Assembly (NCBI GenBank): GCA_947034885.2
Contig: OX344750.2
Span: 39,914,821-39,978,820, forward strand
Direction of reading: 5' to 3'
DNA from: Thuidium tamariscinum
Lineage: Eukaryota; Streptophyta; Bryopsida; Hypnales; Thuidiaceae
Length of the DNA: 64,000 nt
Part shown: piece after piece, positions 35,440 through 46,197 of the stretch
Layout: each line of letters begins with the position of its first letter
How positions within the stretch are numbered: the stretch's first letter is position 1
Notes under the pieces: generated by a model
The model's input: only the letters and a program-made list of their open reading frames with translations
Databases searched by the model: none
What the model was told of the DNA's origin: nothing
Position numbers and translations under genes: made by a program

Positions 35440-36627
35440 ATCAAGCATGATGTGTTGGAAAAAAGCCATTCTATTCATTGTCATCACTATTACCATCACT
35501 ACCATTGTTTCTTTCCTCCTCTTCTTCATCATTATCATGTTCGGTGTCATCACTATTACCATTGTTGTCACTATGACCACAACCTTCTCCATACTCCAAA
35601 TGATAAGCATCACATGCCACCTCAATTCTATTGATGAAAATCGGGTTAGACATTTAATAAAGAATCCTTCTGAGCTTTAGGAATTGAAAAATTTACAAGT
35701 TTTTTTTATCTTCCTTCTAATTAGAACAAAAAATTAAAACAAAATTAATATAGTAAAGTAGAAATCATATATTCAAGAAATTGTTAAATTAGAGACATGG
35801 AAGAAAAGAAGAGAGTAAAAAACACTTACAAAAGACATAAAGCTTGTTGACAACTCCAGTCTACTAATATTTTTACCATCACTTAATTTACTTTCTTCTC
35901 ATCTTTATGCTCAAGTGTTCCAAACTTCCAATCTTTTTTTATAAAAATTGTCTTTATAGACTTTGACACTTTTTTACTTATACTTTGAACCAACCACAAA
36001 ATTTGGAAGGTTTTGAAAATTGTGAAGAATCTTACATTTTCCTCCATCTAAAAAACCTTCACCAAATTTCTTCACCGTTATGAGAGCTTCAACATCTTGG
36101 CCAATAATGGTATTAAGAATAGTAGGTATTTTTATTTTAAAATCAACTTTGGCCTTATCTTCCAATGTCTTTCAATGCACTTTTATTTCTTGCTTCTAAG
36201 CTTGTTTTTTCTTCCACATTTCTTTTCTAATTATCTTTTAGGAATTTTCCATCACTTTCATGTTCATCTTCTTTGAAGTGACCTTTCTCTTCTTGGTGTC
36301 AGTTACAGGTGTCCTTCCAATATCATATGACAAATTCATAAATAATTGGCTAGGTTATGATAGAATATCCAAGGACCATTCTTGCATTCTACGCCTCTCC
36401 TTAAGCAAAAAAGTTGTTAACTTAGCACCTCATTTCACATTTTTTCAATGCTCGTCTTCATTGGAAATGAAGTAAGTAACCTCATTAAAATGTCCTCCTC
36501 CCTCATGATTATCAAGGGCCATGCCAACAAAATAGAAAATGTGCATATAAAAATTGAAATAATGTCTTTCAAATATAAAACAAAAAAACATCTTCATACA
36601 TAGACATAACACTACGACATAAATTAT
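35440..36627 (-). pseudogene. Decayed coding-like segments ending in an acidic tail
   Basis: On the minus strand, coding-like pieces follow one another: GMALDNHEGGGHFNEVTYF with ISNEDEH (36445-36627), TPVTDTKKRKVTSKK (near 36300), DFKIKIPTILNTIIGQDVEA with GGKCKILHNFQNLPN (35974-36165), and IEVACDAYHLEYGEGCGHSD with an Asp/Glu/Asn-rich tail (35471-35653). Order and strand agree, but stops and frame changes intervene. The acidic C-terminus and the FNEVTYF phrase recall transposase or nuclear proteins; that is only an impression. The CACTA-like hairpin at 36628 abuts its 5' side. Confidence 0.35.
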
Positions 36628-36813
36628 CACTAGAAGAAAACTGCGTTAAAAATCACCAAAACGCGTGGGCTGAAATTTGTTGAGCTCCACGCTTCTAGCA
36701 CAAAATTCTGCGTTGGAATGCATTCCAACACAGAATTTTGTGCTAGAAACGTGGAGCTCAACAAATTTCAGCCCACGCGTTTTGGTGATTTCTAATGCAG
36801 TTTTCTTCTAGTG
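36628..36813. mobile_element. CACTA-like perfect hairpin element, 186 bp
   Basis: It starts CACTAGAAGAAAACTGCG and ends TTTTCTTCTAGTG. The two ~92-bp halves are almost exact reverse complements, centred on TGGAATGCATTCCA near 36721, with only a handful of mismatches. The flanking triplets are TAT and TAG, a near match to a 3-bp duplication. A transcript would fold into one long hairpin of the kind that feeds Dicer-like enzymes, which is inference. Confidence 0.85.
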
Positions 36814-37962
36814 TAGACATTCTCTCCAAAGGTAGTCCTAACAAGAATAGAATTCCTTCATATTTCATATTCTATGCAATATACAATACTCAAAGTGCAA
36901 TATCTATCATGCAAGATACACAAAGACCAATGTAAATCCTTATAAACTTGCATACTCAACCATATCATTGTATTTGAATAACTTTGACAACCAATTGAGC
37001 GTGAGCCAAATTTAAATGAATATACTCAAAGCTAAGCTTGCAACATCAAATTTGATAATGGTTGACTAACACTAGAAAGGATGGAGCTGATTATTTTTCT
37101 TTATTTCTTTGTTTGTTGGAAGAAATTATACCCTAGACCCTTAATCTTTATTAAATGTTTATAAAAAGAACATCTCTTAACAAGCAATGATCAAAGCTTT
37201 TGGAGGTAGTGGAAATTTTTAATAATTATTCTAGAAGTTTAAATAAACTATTTTGAATAATTATTTTTATACTACATTGCAACCTAAGAAAAGAAAGGTC
37301 TTCAATATCACCTAAAGAAATGGACATGCTAAAAGGAAATGTATGAATTAGAAGGGAATTGAAAGTTTGGAATTTGCAATGATAGTGTTATTCTATTTCT
37401 ACAAGAATAATAGTTCATATATACATCATAGAATGCAAATCAAACTTAATAGACACGTAGAATTCTAATTATGATACAATATTAGATTATGAAGAATAGC
37501 AATCATAATAAGGGAAGAAACCTCTAAATCATGTCATACATTCAACCTGTAATCATTAAAGATCATTTTATAACTAGGTTTAGTCAAATATCAATAGATT
37601 TTAAACCTAAAATTAGACATTTAAAAACTTGATACTTTTGGAATGTACTAAATAATATATTTCACTTGAAACAATTTAAAAAGAATGAAAATGGTGTAAA
37701 AAAAAAGTATGGGAGCTATATTTTTCTTAGTTAAACTTGAAAACATTTATAATCTAAAGTTAAAAATTAAGATTAACATGTTAAGACCCTAAACCTAGAT
37801 AGAATGAATTAGATGCAAAAATACTCTCAACAAAATGTACAAAGGAAGTTCATTGACAAGTACTCCACTAAGCTTCATGAATTGGTGTCTATCCTAGAAG
37901 AATATTTCACAAGCAAATAAAAATTACTTCTTTGCAAAAATCATAATTAGAAGAGTATTTGA
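36814..37962. other. A+T-rich stretch without a recognised gene
   Basis: Nothing supported beyond A+T-rich sequence. Confidence 0.5.
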
Positions 37963-37966
37963 TTAA

Positions 37967-38912
37967 CCCCTAAAGGACCAAACTGCGTTTTTTGGCAACA
38001 TAGCGATTTCGGGTAGCTTACTACGAATGGAGTTTTTATTCTTTTTCTTTGTAATTTTCACACAATATGCGCCTAAGGAGTAGCTTCAAGGTCCAACAAG
38101 TTTCATAACATTTGACTACATAGTCAAAAAGTTATTACATGACATGTGATTTCCTTTGATCTCTGGGCAGCCTGGGCAGATAAAAAAACTTCTTTAAAAA
38201 TAATTTTTTGAAAAAATGAAATATTGAAATATTTTATTTAGAATTTTGTGTATGCAGGAATCTTTGAATCATTCCATTTGGATTAGTGAGTCAAAAGTTA
38301 TGAGGAGGTTTAGTTTGAGGTAGTTTGTGGCTAGTTACAAAATTCCTACACTACAAAAAAAGTTTGAAATCCTTTATTTAATTCAATTTTTAATATTTTT
38401 GGATAAAAATAATTGCAATAGGTGAAGATTTTTTATAACAACATTTTAACCATTGGGATCAAAAAATTTCAATTCCATAAATAAATTGTGTACAATTTAG
38501 TGTCGTGGCTCATTTTCTACTTCTTTGTACTTGTTATTTTTTTCCTCTATGTTTTACAACTCCAAATGATTTGAATTTTTTTCAGCATATAGCCAACTTT
38601 CCTTTAAGAATGAATCTAGAGAGTAACCACCAATGTGAACTTTTTTTCTTACAAATGTAACCTTGTGAAGTGCAGCTGCCCGGATTTCCGCAGTGGTAAA
38701 AAAATGATTTTTGTCACTTCAAACACTAATATCTTGCAATCTACACGGCAGAAATTGCTGAAATTTTTTCCACGTCTTTTTAAAATTATTCTCTAAAAGA
38801 TCCTACGGTTACTTTTGTCCAAAAATGTTTTTTTCTTAAAATTTGATAGTTGTCTAAAAAATGACAGTTTTGAAGCGGTTTTGGTGAAAACATAGTCAAA
38901 AACCTTTAGGGG
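37967..38912. mobile_element. TTAA-flanked (piggyBac-like) element, copy B, 946 bp
   Basis: TTAA (37963-37966) CCCCTAAAGGACC ... ACCTTTAGGGG TTAA (38913-38916). It is an uninterrupted copy of the element at 27435-28941, in the opposite orientation. Outside the CCC...GGG tips, the two ends of one copy do not form long inverted repeats. No open frame is present. With copy A it forms a pair of inverted repeats about 9 kb apart. Confidence 0.8.
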
Positions 38913-38916
38913 TTAA

Positions 38917-39315
38917 TCACAAGCCTAATATTACAACTTCATACTCTTGTAGCAGTCACCATCTTCCCCAAAGTATATTAATTACCTACAACTACATTGG
39001 AAATATGCAAACATGAAGTGCTCACCACAACATTGCAAAAATTAATATTGTTGCACATCAATGGATGAAATTCATCTTATCTATAAAGAACTTTATATCT
39101 ATCATTGATTACAATACGTTTTGTAATTTGTATGATCATTGTGTTGTTCTTAGCACAATCAATATTTCTACTCATTTACATCTTGCGGTCATTATATATG
39201 TGCATTCTTTACTACATGATGGATTGTAGGAAGAAATGTATGGCAAGATGGGAGCCTTTAAGATCATTACAATCATAAGATGAAGAAAATATTCCTTGAA
39301 GTTGGTAAGCAAGTA
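38917..39315. other. A+T-rich stretch without a recognised gene
   Basis: Nothing supported. Confidence 0.5.
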
Positions 39316-39324
39316 AGTAATTTG

Positions 39325-39612
39325 GCAAGACGTTAAATCCTGTAAACGAACCTGACGTGGCACAGGTAAATCCAGCCCCCCGCAGATAAAACAGGTTTTA
39401 CTAGGGGTTGATGAGGGTTTTGGGGTTTATGTTTTGTTGGGTTTTTTGGTTGTGTCAAGCTCCTCCACAACTAATTTGGGGTCTCCAAATCCAAATATGA
39501 ATTCAAAATTTGAAAAAAATAAATTTTGAAAAAAATAAAAAATTTCAGTGTTTACCCTGGGATAACTTCAGATGTGCCACATTAGTTTCGATTACAGGAT
39601 TTAACGCGCTGC
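39325..39612. mobile_element. Mutator-like miniature element, 288 bp, 9-bp target duplication
   Basis: The exact direct repeat AGTAATTTG flanks it (39316-39324, 39613-39621), the 9-bp length characteristic of Mutator-like elements. The terminal inverted repeats start GCAAGACGTTAAATCCTG and GCAGCGCGTTAAATCCTG, and pairing continues for about 40 bp to GTGGCACA. It lies only about 60 bp outside the left end of the pogo-like transposon. Confidence 0.8.
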
Positions 39613-40317
39613 AGTAATTTGTGTGCATAATTAATACTAAACACTAAACAATGACAGTGTACAATTACTTAAGGTAGAACCGCCCATAAGCAATCAATAC
39701 CCCATGAACAGTATATAGGCTGGCCGAACTGTAGCAAAGGATGGAACGTAAATCCGTGATATTTATTTTGAATGGTTGGTAATGAGCTGTCCAGTAATTC
39801 GGCTTGTAGTAATGGCAGTACAGTAATAGATGAGCTAGGTGGAGCTAGAAAGAGAGCTTGTAGAGTCGAAATGGAGGCAGGTTTTATTAGAAATACAGTG
39901 AGCTGTACATGATTTTATAAACTGGAAATATGATATTCATACACGAGTAAGGCCACCTTTGGACACATGTATGATCAAGAGAGGGCACAATGTCTGAGCC
40001 GCCTGTAGAACTTTCACTGTTTCAGTTAAGAGTCGTCATTGTTGGAAATAGAATCATTGCATACTTCCTGCATTTGAGGAGAGTACCGATTACTTTGCTT
40101 TCTTGACGTATGTTAAACTTTGTCTTACATGTTGTCTTCATGCACTTAGTGCACATTGCTGTAATATGAGAGTGAACTTGTCGGCACTGGTTTTGTTCAA
40201 TTTGGCTGTCGTTGAGAGGATTCGATGCTTGCTTCTATTACTGTGGGATTGAAGTGAGTGGTCCCGTGTAAGTGAGTCACATAGTATTCGATACTATCTT
40301 CTTGTTATTCAGCGTGC

Positions 40318-40629
40318 GTGATTGGAGGGGCCTCAGAAGTTATAAGAAAAACCCAACTGCCAGTTGAGGGAGGAGAGAACAACACGGCTTCAGGAGAAGG
40401 TCGGCCCTTTAACAATGAAGAGGCTCTGCTTAGTCGTGATGATTTTCAAAGTTCAAGTGATGATGAATATCGCAGCAGTGACGAGGAGCCCCCTTGCAGT
40501 GACGATACCATCAGCGATGATGATGGATGGCACCTGTGGAAGCTCGGACAGCACGGCCAACTTGGAACATCAACCGTAGGAGCACCAGACGACTGCAACA
40601 AGGCCATTGCGTCCACATCCACACATTAG
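40318..40629 (+). CDS. Acidic open frame at the 5' end of the pogo-like transposon
   Basis: About 103 codons, starting at a GTG codon, so the true start or an upstream exon boundary is unknown; TTATTCAG just before 40312 would serve as a splice acceptor. The middle is strongly acidic and Ser-rich (DDFQSSSDDEYRSSDEEPP, then DDTISDDDGW). It may be a 5' exon of the transposase gene or a separate accessory protein. The stop TAG is followed at once by GTAATT, so a splice donor close by is possible, and TTCTATAG at 41165-41172 is a good acceptor for the next exon. No catalytic motif is visible. Confidence 0.4.
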   Translation: MIGGASEVIRKTQLPVEGGENNTASGEGRPFNNEEALLSRDDFQSSSDDEYRSSDEEPPCSDDTISDDDGWHLWKLGQHGQLGTSTVGAPDDCNKAIASTSTH

Positions 40630-41197
40630 GTAATTCAAGGACCCATTTGCAATGCACCTGCAGAAATAGTAAATGCATGAAACCTCACTTTCCAATGCAC
40701 AAAACATATGAAAACTAGAAGCTACTTGAATTGAACCGACGTCCGTTATTTTTAGTGATATTCAGAATCGATCAAGCATTTCTACATATAATTGTGACAT
40801 GAATTACATAACTTACAAATGCTGAAGCTCTAGAAAAAAACCAGACATGAAACTAGAGTGAGGCATGTTCAAGCTGTGAATACTTTAGCGGTTCACAGAG
40901 TAAAGTACTGTTACATGTCATGCTTGTCCTCAACATTTGATACTTCAACCTAGTCCTCAAAAGTATATTTTCCTGAAGGCAAGAAGGAAATTCAGTATTA
41001 CTGATCTGAACAATAATTTCAGTTCAAAAAGTACATCTACTTCACATAGTTATGTAAATAGTCTATAATTATGAAATACAGCAATTGCTTTCTGTTGCCT
41101 TCATAACAAATTTTAGAAGAGAGAGTGTGTACAGCAATGCTTCTAACCTGCCTTGACCTCAACATTCTATAGAGTACGGAGAAGGAATCCTCCTCCA

Positions 41198-43653
41198 ATG
41201 AAGACCTTCAGCAACCCGGTGGGCTTCGGGTCACGAAATCTACAAGCTGGTCGACAACGAGAGAAGCATCGACGCTCTTGTGAAGTGGAGAAAGACTTGA
41301 GACGTGATTGCAATTCTAGAGGACCTCAACCTAGTCCGCAAGCAACACATACCTTGAAGAAGAAACGCGGCAAGTGGACTGATGCCGAACTAGAGGCAGC
41401 AGTTGCGGAAGTTGAAGATGGATGCAGTATGAGGGAAGCATCGAAGACCTTTGGCATTCCTTACTCTAGCTTACGTGATTGGTGCTATGGGAAGCACAGC
41501 TCCCGCAAGCAAGGTCCTCCAGCTATTCTGACTCCACAAGAAGAGGAAAAATTAGTGCAGTACATAGTAGCAATGTGCGATCTTGGATACGGATTGACTA
41601 ACACGGCATTGAAGCAGAAGGTTTACGAAATGACAACTGCGAGGTGGACTCCTTTCCGAAACGGAATCCCTGGCAAGAGTTGGCTGAAATGGTGGCAACG
41701 ACGACATCCAGAACTTACTATTCGTGTGGCAGAGGCATTGGAATCTGCTAGGGCACAGGGGCTAAATCCACATGCAGTCAACTCTTTGTATGAAAATTTA
41801 GACTTCCTATATAGGACACATTCCTATTCCCCTGACAGAATTTGGAATTGCGACGAGACGGGAGTTCAAGCAGGGAGGAATGGTGGGGCACGAGTTCTAG
41901 CTCACCGAGGAGCACGCTCTGTTCACTCTGTAGTTCCAGACAAGAGAGAGTGGTTGTCAGTGCTTGTATGTGTGAATGCAGCAGGAGTTGCGATTCCATC
42001 ATTCTATATATTTCGAGGAAACGTTTCAGGAAGAATTACATTCAGCGTTGTGAGGCAGGGGCTACAATGGCCTTGCAAGACAAAGCATGGATGACGGCAT
42101 ATCTATTCAATGAATGGATGTCACATTTCATCAGGAATGTGAGCAGTTTGGGTGAAGTCTCTTCGACCAGGCGGCACTTACTCATCCTCGACGGCCATAA
42201 TAGCCATGTGACGTTGGAGGTTGTCAGCCTAGCCAAAGCCGCAGGAGTGGACATCATTACAATTCCTTCGCACACATCGCAGGCTCTGCAGCCCCTTGAC
42301 TGCAGCATCTTCAAGCCATTCAAGCAATATTTTAGAAGCTATCGAGACTATTGGAGTAGTCGACATGTCGGGACAGCAGTGTCAAAAGAAATTCTAGCTC
42401 ATTGGGTGTCTCTAGCCTTGGGGAAGGCTCTCAGTCAGAAGAATATTTGCAGTGGTTTTAGAGCGACCGACATTTGGCCACTAAACCAAAGAGCTGTCGA
42501 TCAGTAGTGCCGGCCTTCCGAAGTTTATGAGCAGTATGGAGAAGAGAGACAGTCACAAGAGGAACGACAAGCAGAAGACGGACATTCGGTATCGGAAGAA
42601 GGTGTTGAAGCAATACCGAGACAAGGTGCTGAAGCAGAAGAAGTAGATGAAGACTTCGTAGGAGAAGACTCCACTACAGCAGCACATACCGCAATGGAGC
42701 ACAAGGCGCAAGAGAATACATCTGCGTCTGCAGACATCGCCAAAGATTTGGCAGAGGAGCGCCCCTCTAGCACTGAACACTACTTTGTTGATGCTGACCT
42801 CTCAAATCCGACTGTTCCACCGAAAATGGGCGCTTTGGAGACGGGACTTGATGAAATCCAATCTATTACTCATTTCCTCACCCTTCCCTCTATGGCACCG
42901 CGACCGAGCCGAAGCACTCGTGACCCAGCCCTAGATTTCTCAAAATCCTTGATGTTGACATCGGAGGATTATTTGAATGCCTTGGAGCAGAGGAGGCTAG
43001 CAAAAGAGGCTGCGGCTATAGAACGCGATCGCCAACGTCTGGAGAAGCAAGAGCAGAAAAAGCAGAAAGCTGCTGAGAAGGCGGAAGAACAGCGTCTCCG
43101 TGCAGAGGCACGAGAAGCGAAGGCTCGACAGCGAGAAGAGTGGCTTCAGGCACGCGCAATGGAGAGAGCGCGGAAAGCAACTGAACGGCAGAGGACACAG
43201 AGACGGAAGACTTTGCAAGGAAGTGGAACTTCCAGTGCCGAACACACAACTGACGATGTATCTGGAAGTCACGACAACCCTATCTCGACCATGGTAGGGT
43301 TGGGAGTTACAGACGGAAGATCATTCCCTCCATTCAACTCTACTTCACAACACATACCTTCTTACAGTAACTTCGTGCAGCACTTGCAACCGAGCATGCC
43401 TCCAACAGCGCAGCCAATGTTGCCCTACATCATCCCTCCAATGTACTTGCCACAACCGGTTTGCCCACAGCCAGTCCGGCCGTGGCCTTCTACAGTGCAG
43501 GCAGTGGCTTCTCCAACGGAAGCTCACATTGGGGAAGCATACTTGAACTCCTCAACAAACATGCAGATGCCAGTGGATGTTGTTTCAAGGCCTGAGGCTG
43601 AACAAGGTATTGGTAATTTGCACGAAATTGAGCGCTCTAACAACACCCTCTGA
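41198..43653 (+). pseudogene. Pogo/jerky-type transposase with one frameshift and one in-frame stop
   Basis: The first ATG in the frame is at 41198; a splice acceptor at 41172 could extend it upstream. Domains in order: psq-type helix-turn-helix around residues 54-98 (KRGKWTDAELEAAVAEVEDG), CENP-B-type DNA-binding around 112-175 (PFRNGIPGKSWLKWWQRRHP), and a DDE_1 nuclease. Catalytic acidic residues: D in WNCDETG (41852), D in LILDGHNSHV (42190) and D in QALQPLDCSIFKPFK (42298), giving 35 residues between the second and third. A long charged coiled-coil C-terminus (about 42990-43210) and a Pro-rich tail follow. Near 42019-42022 the frame slips by one base in a short A run (GAGGAAACG). A TAG at 42505-42507 then interrupts the frame. 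Without these two changes the protein would have about 818 residues. They may be real inactivation or sequencing error. Confidence 0.88.
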
Positions 43654-44095
43654 GTGCCAACTTCATCCATTACAAGTTCTTCACAACATGACGCCATGAG
43701 TAGCAAAATGGACAGACGACCTCGATAACGGAGAACTGACCAAGCAATTTGAAGACTGCCCAGTGGTCATTTTTGAAATCCAAATTGATTGGTTCTGACA
43801 GTACTATTCATATTAGTAACTAATGCCTCAGTTTTTCTTTTCCCGTGCCTCCATGAGGAACTTCTGCTCTGTCAGTGGGTACTTTTGAAACACTCTATAG
43901 GTCGGACATGGGTCCAGACCAACTTTTGGCTTCAAAAATCTCTTGTAAATTCACTCCAAGCTAAAAAATTATGGAAATTTCGGCTATCTCCCTCATTTCT
44001 ATCTTCCTATTCACCTTTGTATTTGTTCTCCCTGATACTTCAGCACAACATGTCCAGAACACCTTAAGTGATTGCTTATAGGCGGTTCTACCTTA

Positions 44096-45246
44096 CTACC
44101 ATTATTTATGCATGATCCAACAAGCCCACTCACCAGAATCATACAAAATCAAGCCTAAGGAATAAAACCCTCATAGACCTTGTATTGTCCATTCAAACAA
44201 TGCTCTCCATTTTTGCAAAACAATACTAACAATGTAATTCCAGAAGAATTTATTTGATGAGGGATGTCTAATTAGCATTCAATTTCAAAATAATTATATC
44301 CCATAACAAAAATCTGAAATAGAGAATACATTCAATCCCATAGATTAGAAATGAGGATAAGATGCCACTAACATAATAATCAATTATTGAAATCAACGTA
44401 AAAACACCATCTACAATACTATTGGAAATCTAAAGACTCACTTGCATATCAAACTTTTGAATAAAATAGTAGGTAGAACCAATTGATAAGTTGTAATAGT
44501 CCTTTAGATATATAGTAAACTTGCCATTTATTGGACAAATCTATACACCAAACAACCAAATTAAAGTTCCAATAATCAAAAAGTATTTGCAGAATATATC
44601 CTTCCTTGCCCCTTCATGCCGGCATTTTCTACCATTCACAATTTTAGTTCTTCCTAGACTATACGGTAAATGGCTAGAAGAAATTTTCATTAGATTTTAG
44701 TTCCATTGCTTTTGAATTGCAATAATACTCGTAGGAAAAAACCTTTTTGCATTTTGTTTTTTGAGAATGATTCTTAATATGACATTTAATAATTGCACCA
44801 AATTTCAAAGCATTCAAATCTATACTTTATTGTAGAGAAGTACTTGAAATTTGCTTGTGTGATGATTGGCAAGTTTATTCTATTTTTGTTTGAATAACCT
44901 AATACCAAGAGTATATATTGATTACTTACAAGTATGTATACAAAATCTTTACTATATATAAGATAATTGAAGTCTCCATATATTTTGTAAAATTTTGTTC
45001 TTCCTTTAAAAGCAATTACAAAGAAGGATTGGGAAGATCAAACCTTTGTTGTTGCAATAGCAAGTCCTATTCAACATTTCCTTGTAAATCCTTTTTTGGT
45101 TTTGAGCTACATTTGTTTTTTTTGACACAAATGAAATTGAATTTTATATTACAAGCTCTATTTGCCTACACACCACAATAGGCCCTACAATTTAAAATGC
45201 CTCTTTTCAACAAATGGAAGTCAATAGTTACCTTCTTACCATTGAG
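44096..45246. other. A+T-rich stretch without a recognised gene
   Basis: An 87-codon frame at 44918-45181 has no domain. Nothing else is supported. Confidence 0.45.
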
Positions 45247-45249
45247 ATT

Positions 45250-46194
45250 CAGGGTGATTGCAAGAAACACTTGTCCTATTTGTTGCATTTGGCTGATTTT
45301 TTCGGGTGTACTTTAAAATTAGAAAATTAATTTTTAAAAAATTTGAAAAATATGAATAGTGTATATACCTCTAAGATGAAGGTTTTCACCAAAGGAAATG
45401 GATAGAAAAATTCTCTAAATAGGAGAACTTGAAAAGTGCCAAACCTCCAGAAAATACATATCTTCATGTTTTAATTAGGGAAAAATAGTAAAAATAGATA
45501 TTTTCAAAAAATAAAAAGTATCAATTTGCAACAACTTTATGGAGATGGTCATTCACAAAAAAACCCACCAAAATAATATTTTATATGTTTCAAAATACAA
45601 GCAATAGGGAGCTCACTTTGTAGACCTCCACACCTCACAAAATTAACTTTTTTTTTAAATCCTTCTCTAAAGAGATAGAAGTATATTAGAAGACCATTTC
45701 ATCCAAATTTCATGTTAAAATCATTTAGAAAAGGTATAGCTCGGGTACTAAAAAACCCTAAACTGCCAAGTGTGACATCCAATTGGGGTCTATTTTTGGA
45801 TAGTAAAATATTTTTGAAAATTATGAAAAAATTATGGAAGGTTTATAATAGTTATGAGTACCTTTACTACAAATTTTGAGTCAATTGGAGCTAAAACACA
45901 AAATTTATGGCCAAAAAACAAATCAAAATGCAACGTGTGACACAAAATAGGACAAGTGTTTCTTGCAATCACCTTTCACTAGAAGAAAATTGGCCAAAAT
46001 TCTTTTTTTTTCAACATAACTGTGTCAAGTGGGTTATGTTGAAAACTACGTTGTAAACGTAGTGAAAACATAGAAAAATGCAAATTCTGGTTTTTTTTTG
46101 CATTTTCACTGCATTTACAACGCAGTTTTCAACATAACCCACTTGACACGGTTATGTTGAAAAAAACGCAATTTTGACCAATTTTCTTCTAGTG
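45250..46194. mobile_element. CACTA-like hairpin element, split near its first base pairs
   Basis: The element proper is CA (45250-45251) plus CTAGAAGAAAATTGG... (45979 onward) to TTTTCTTCTAGTG at 46194, about 218 bp. When the 4-bp-duplication element is taken out, the triplet ATT flanks it exactly (45247-45249 and 46195-46197). The body is a near-perfect hairpin (GTGGGTTATGTTGAAAACTA / its complement near 46110-46140). It is non-coding. Confidence 0.8.
45252..45974. mobile_element. 723-bp element with 4-bp target duplication, copy 1
   Basis: The left end GGGTGATTGCAAGAAACACT and the inverted right end AGGTGATTGCAAGAAACACT match through TGTCCTATTT, about 30 bp. The 4-bp direct repeat TTCA flanks it (45248-45251, 45975-45978). 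It is inserted across the left boundary of the CACTA-like element that continues at 45979. A second copy lies at 60858-61577 with a different 4-bp duplication. Non-autonomous; no coding. Variable 4-bp duplications are known for the Sola superfamily, which is only a candidate. Confidence 0.8.
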
Positions 46195-46197
46195 ATT

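Larger units (their letters stand above)
39672..44093 (+). mobile_element. Complete-looking pogo-like (Tc1/mariner) DNA transposon, 4.42 kb
   Basis: The 25-bp terminal inverted repeats begin AGGTAGAACCGCC and continue ATAAGCAATCA, with one mismatch between the ends (position 14). TA is duplicated on both sides (39670-39671, 44094-44095). Inside, on the plus strand, lie an acidic open frame (40318-40629), a probable intron, and a transposase with psq-type helix-turn-helix, CENP-B-type DNA-binding and DDD catalytic domains. The element is clearly richer in G+C than its surroundings. Near-identical terminal repeats and a nearly open transposase indicate a young insertion. Pogo elements usually start CAGT, so this terminus is unusual. 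Confidence 0.9.

Noticed and set aside
35447-35680. Plus-strand hydrophobic frame rich in Ile/Thr/Val
   Set aside because: Antisense of the acidic minus-strand tail; a simple-sequence effect.
42525-43706. Several minus-strand frames of 60-93 codons
   Set aside because: Shadows of the pogo transposase C-terminal region; low-complexity Ser/Leu composition.
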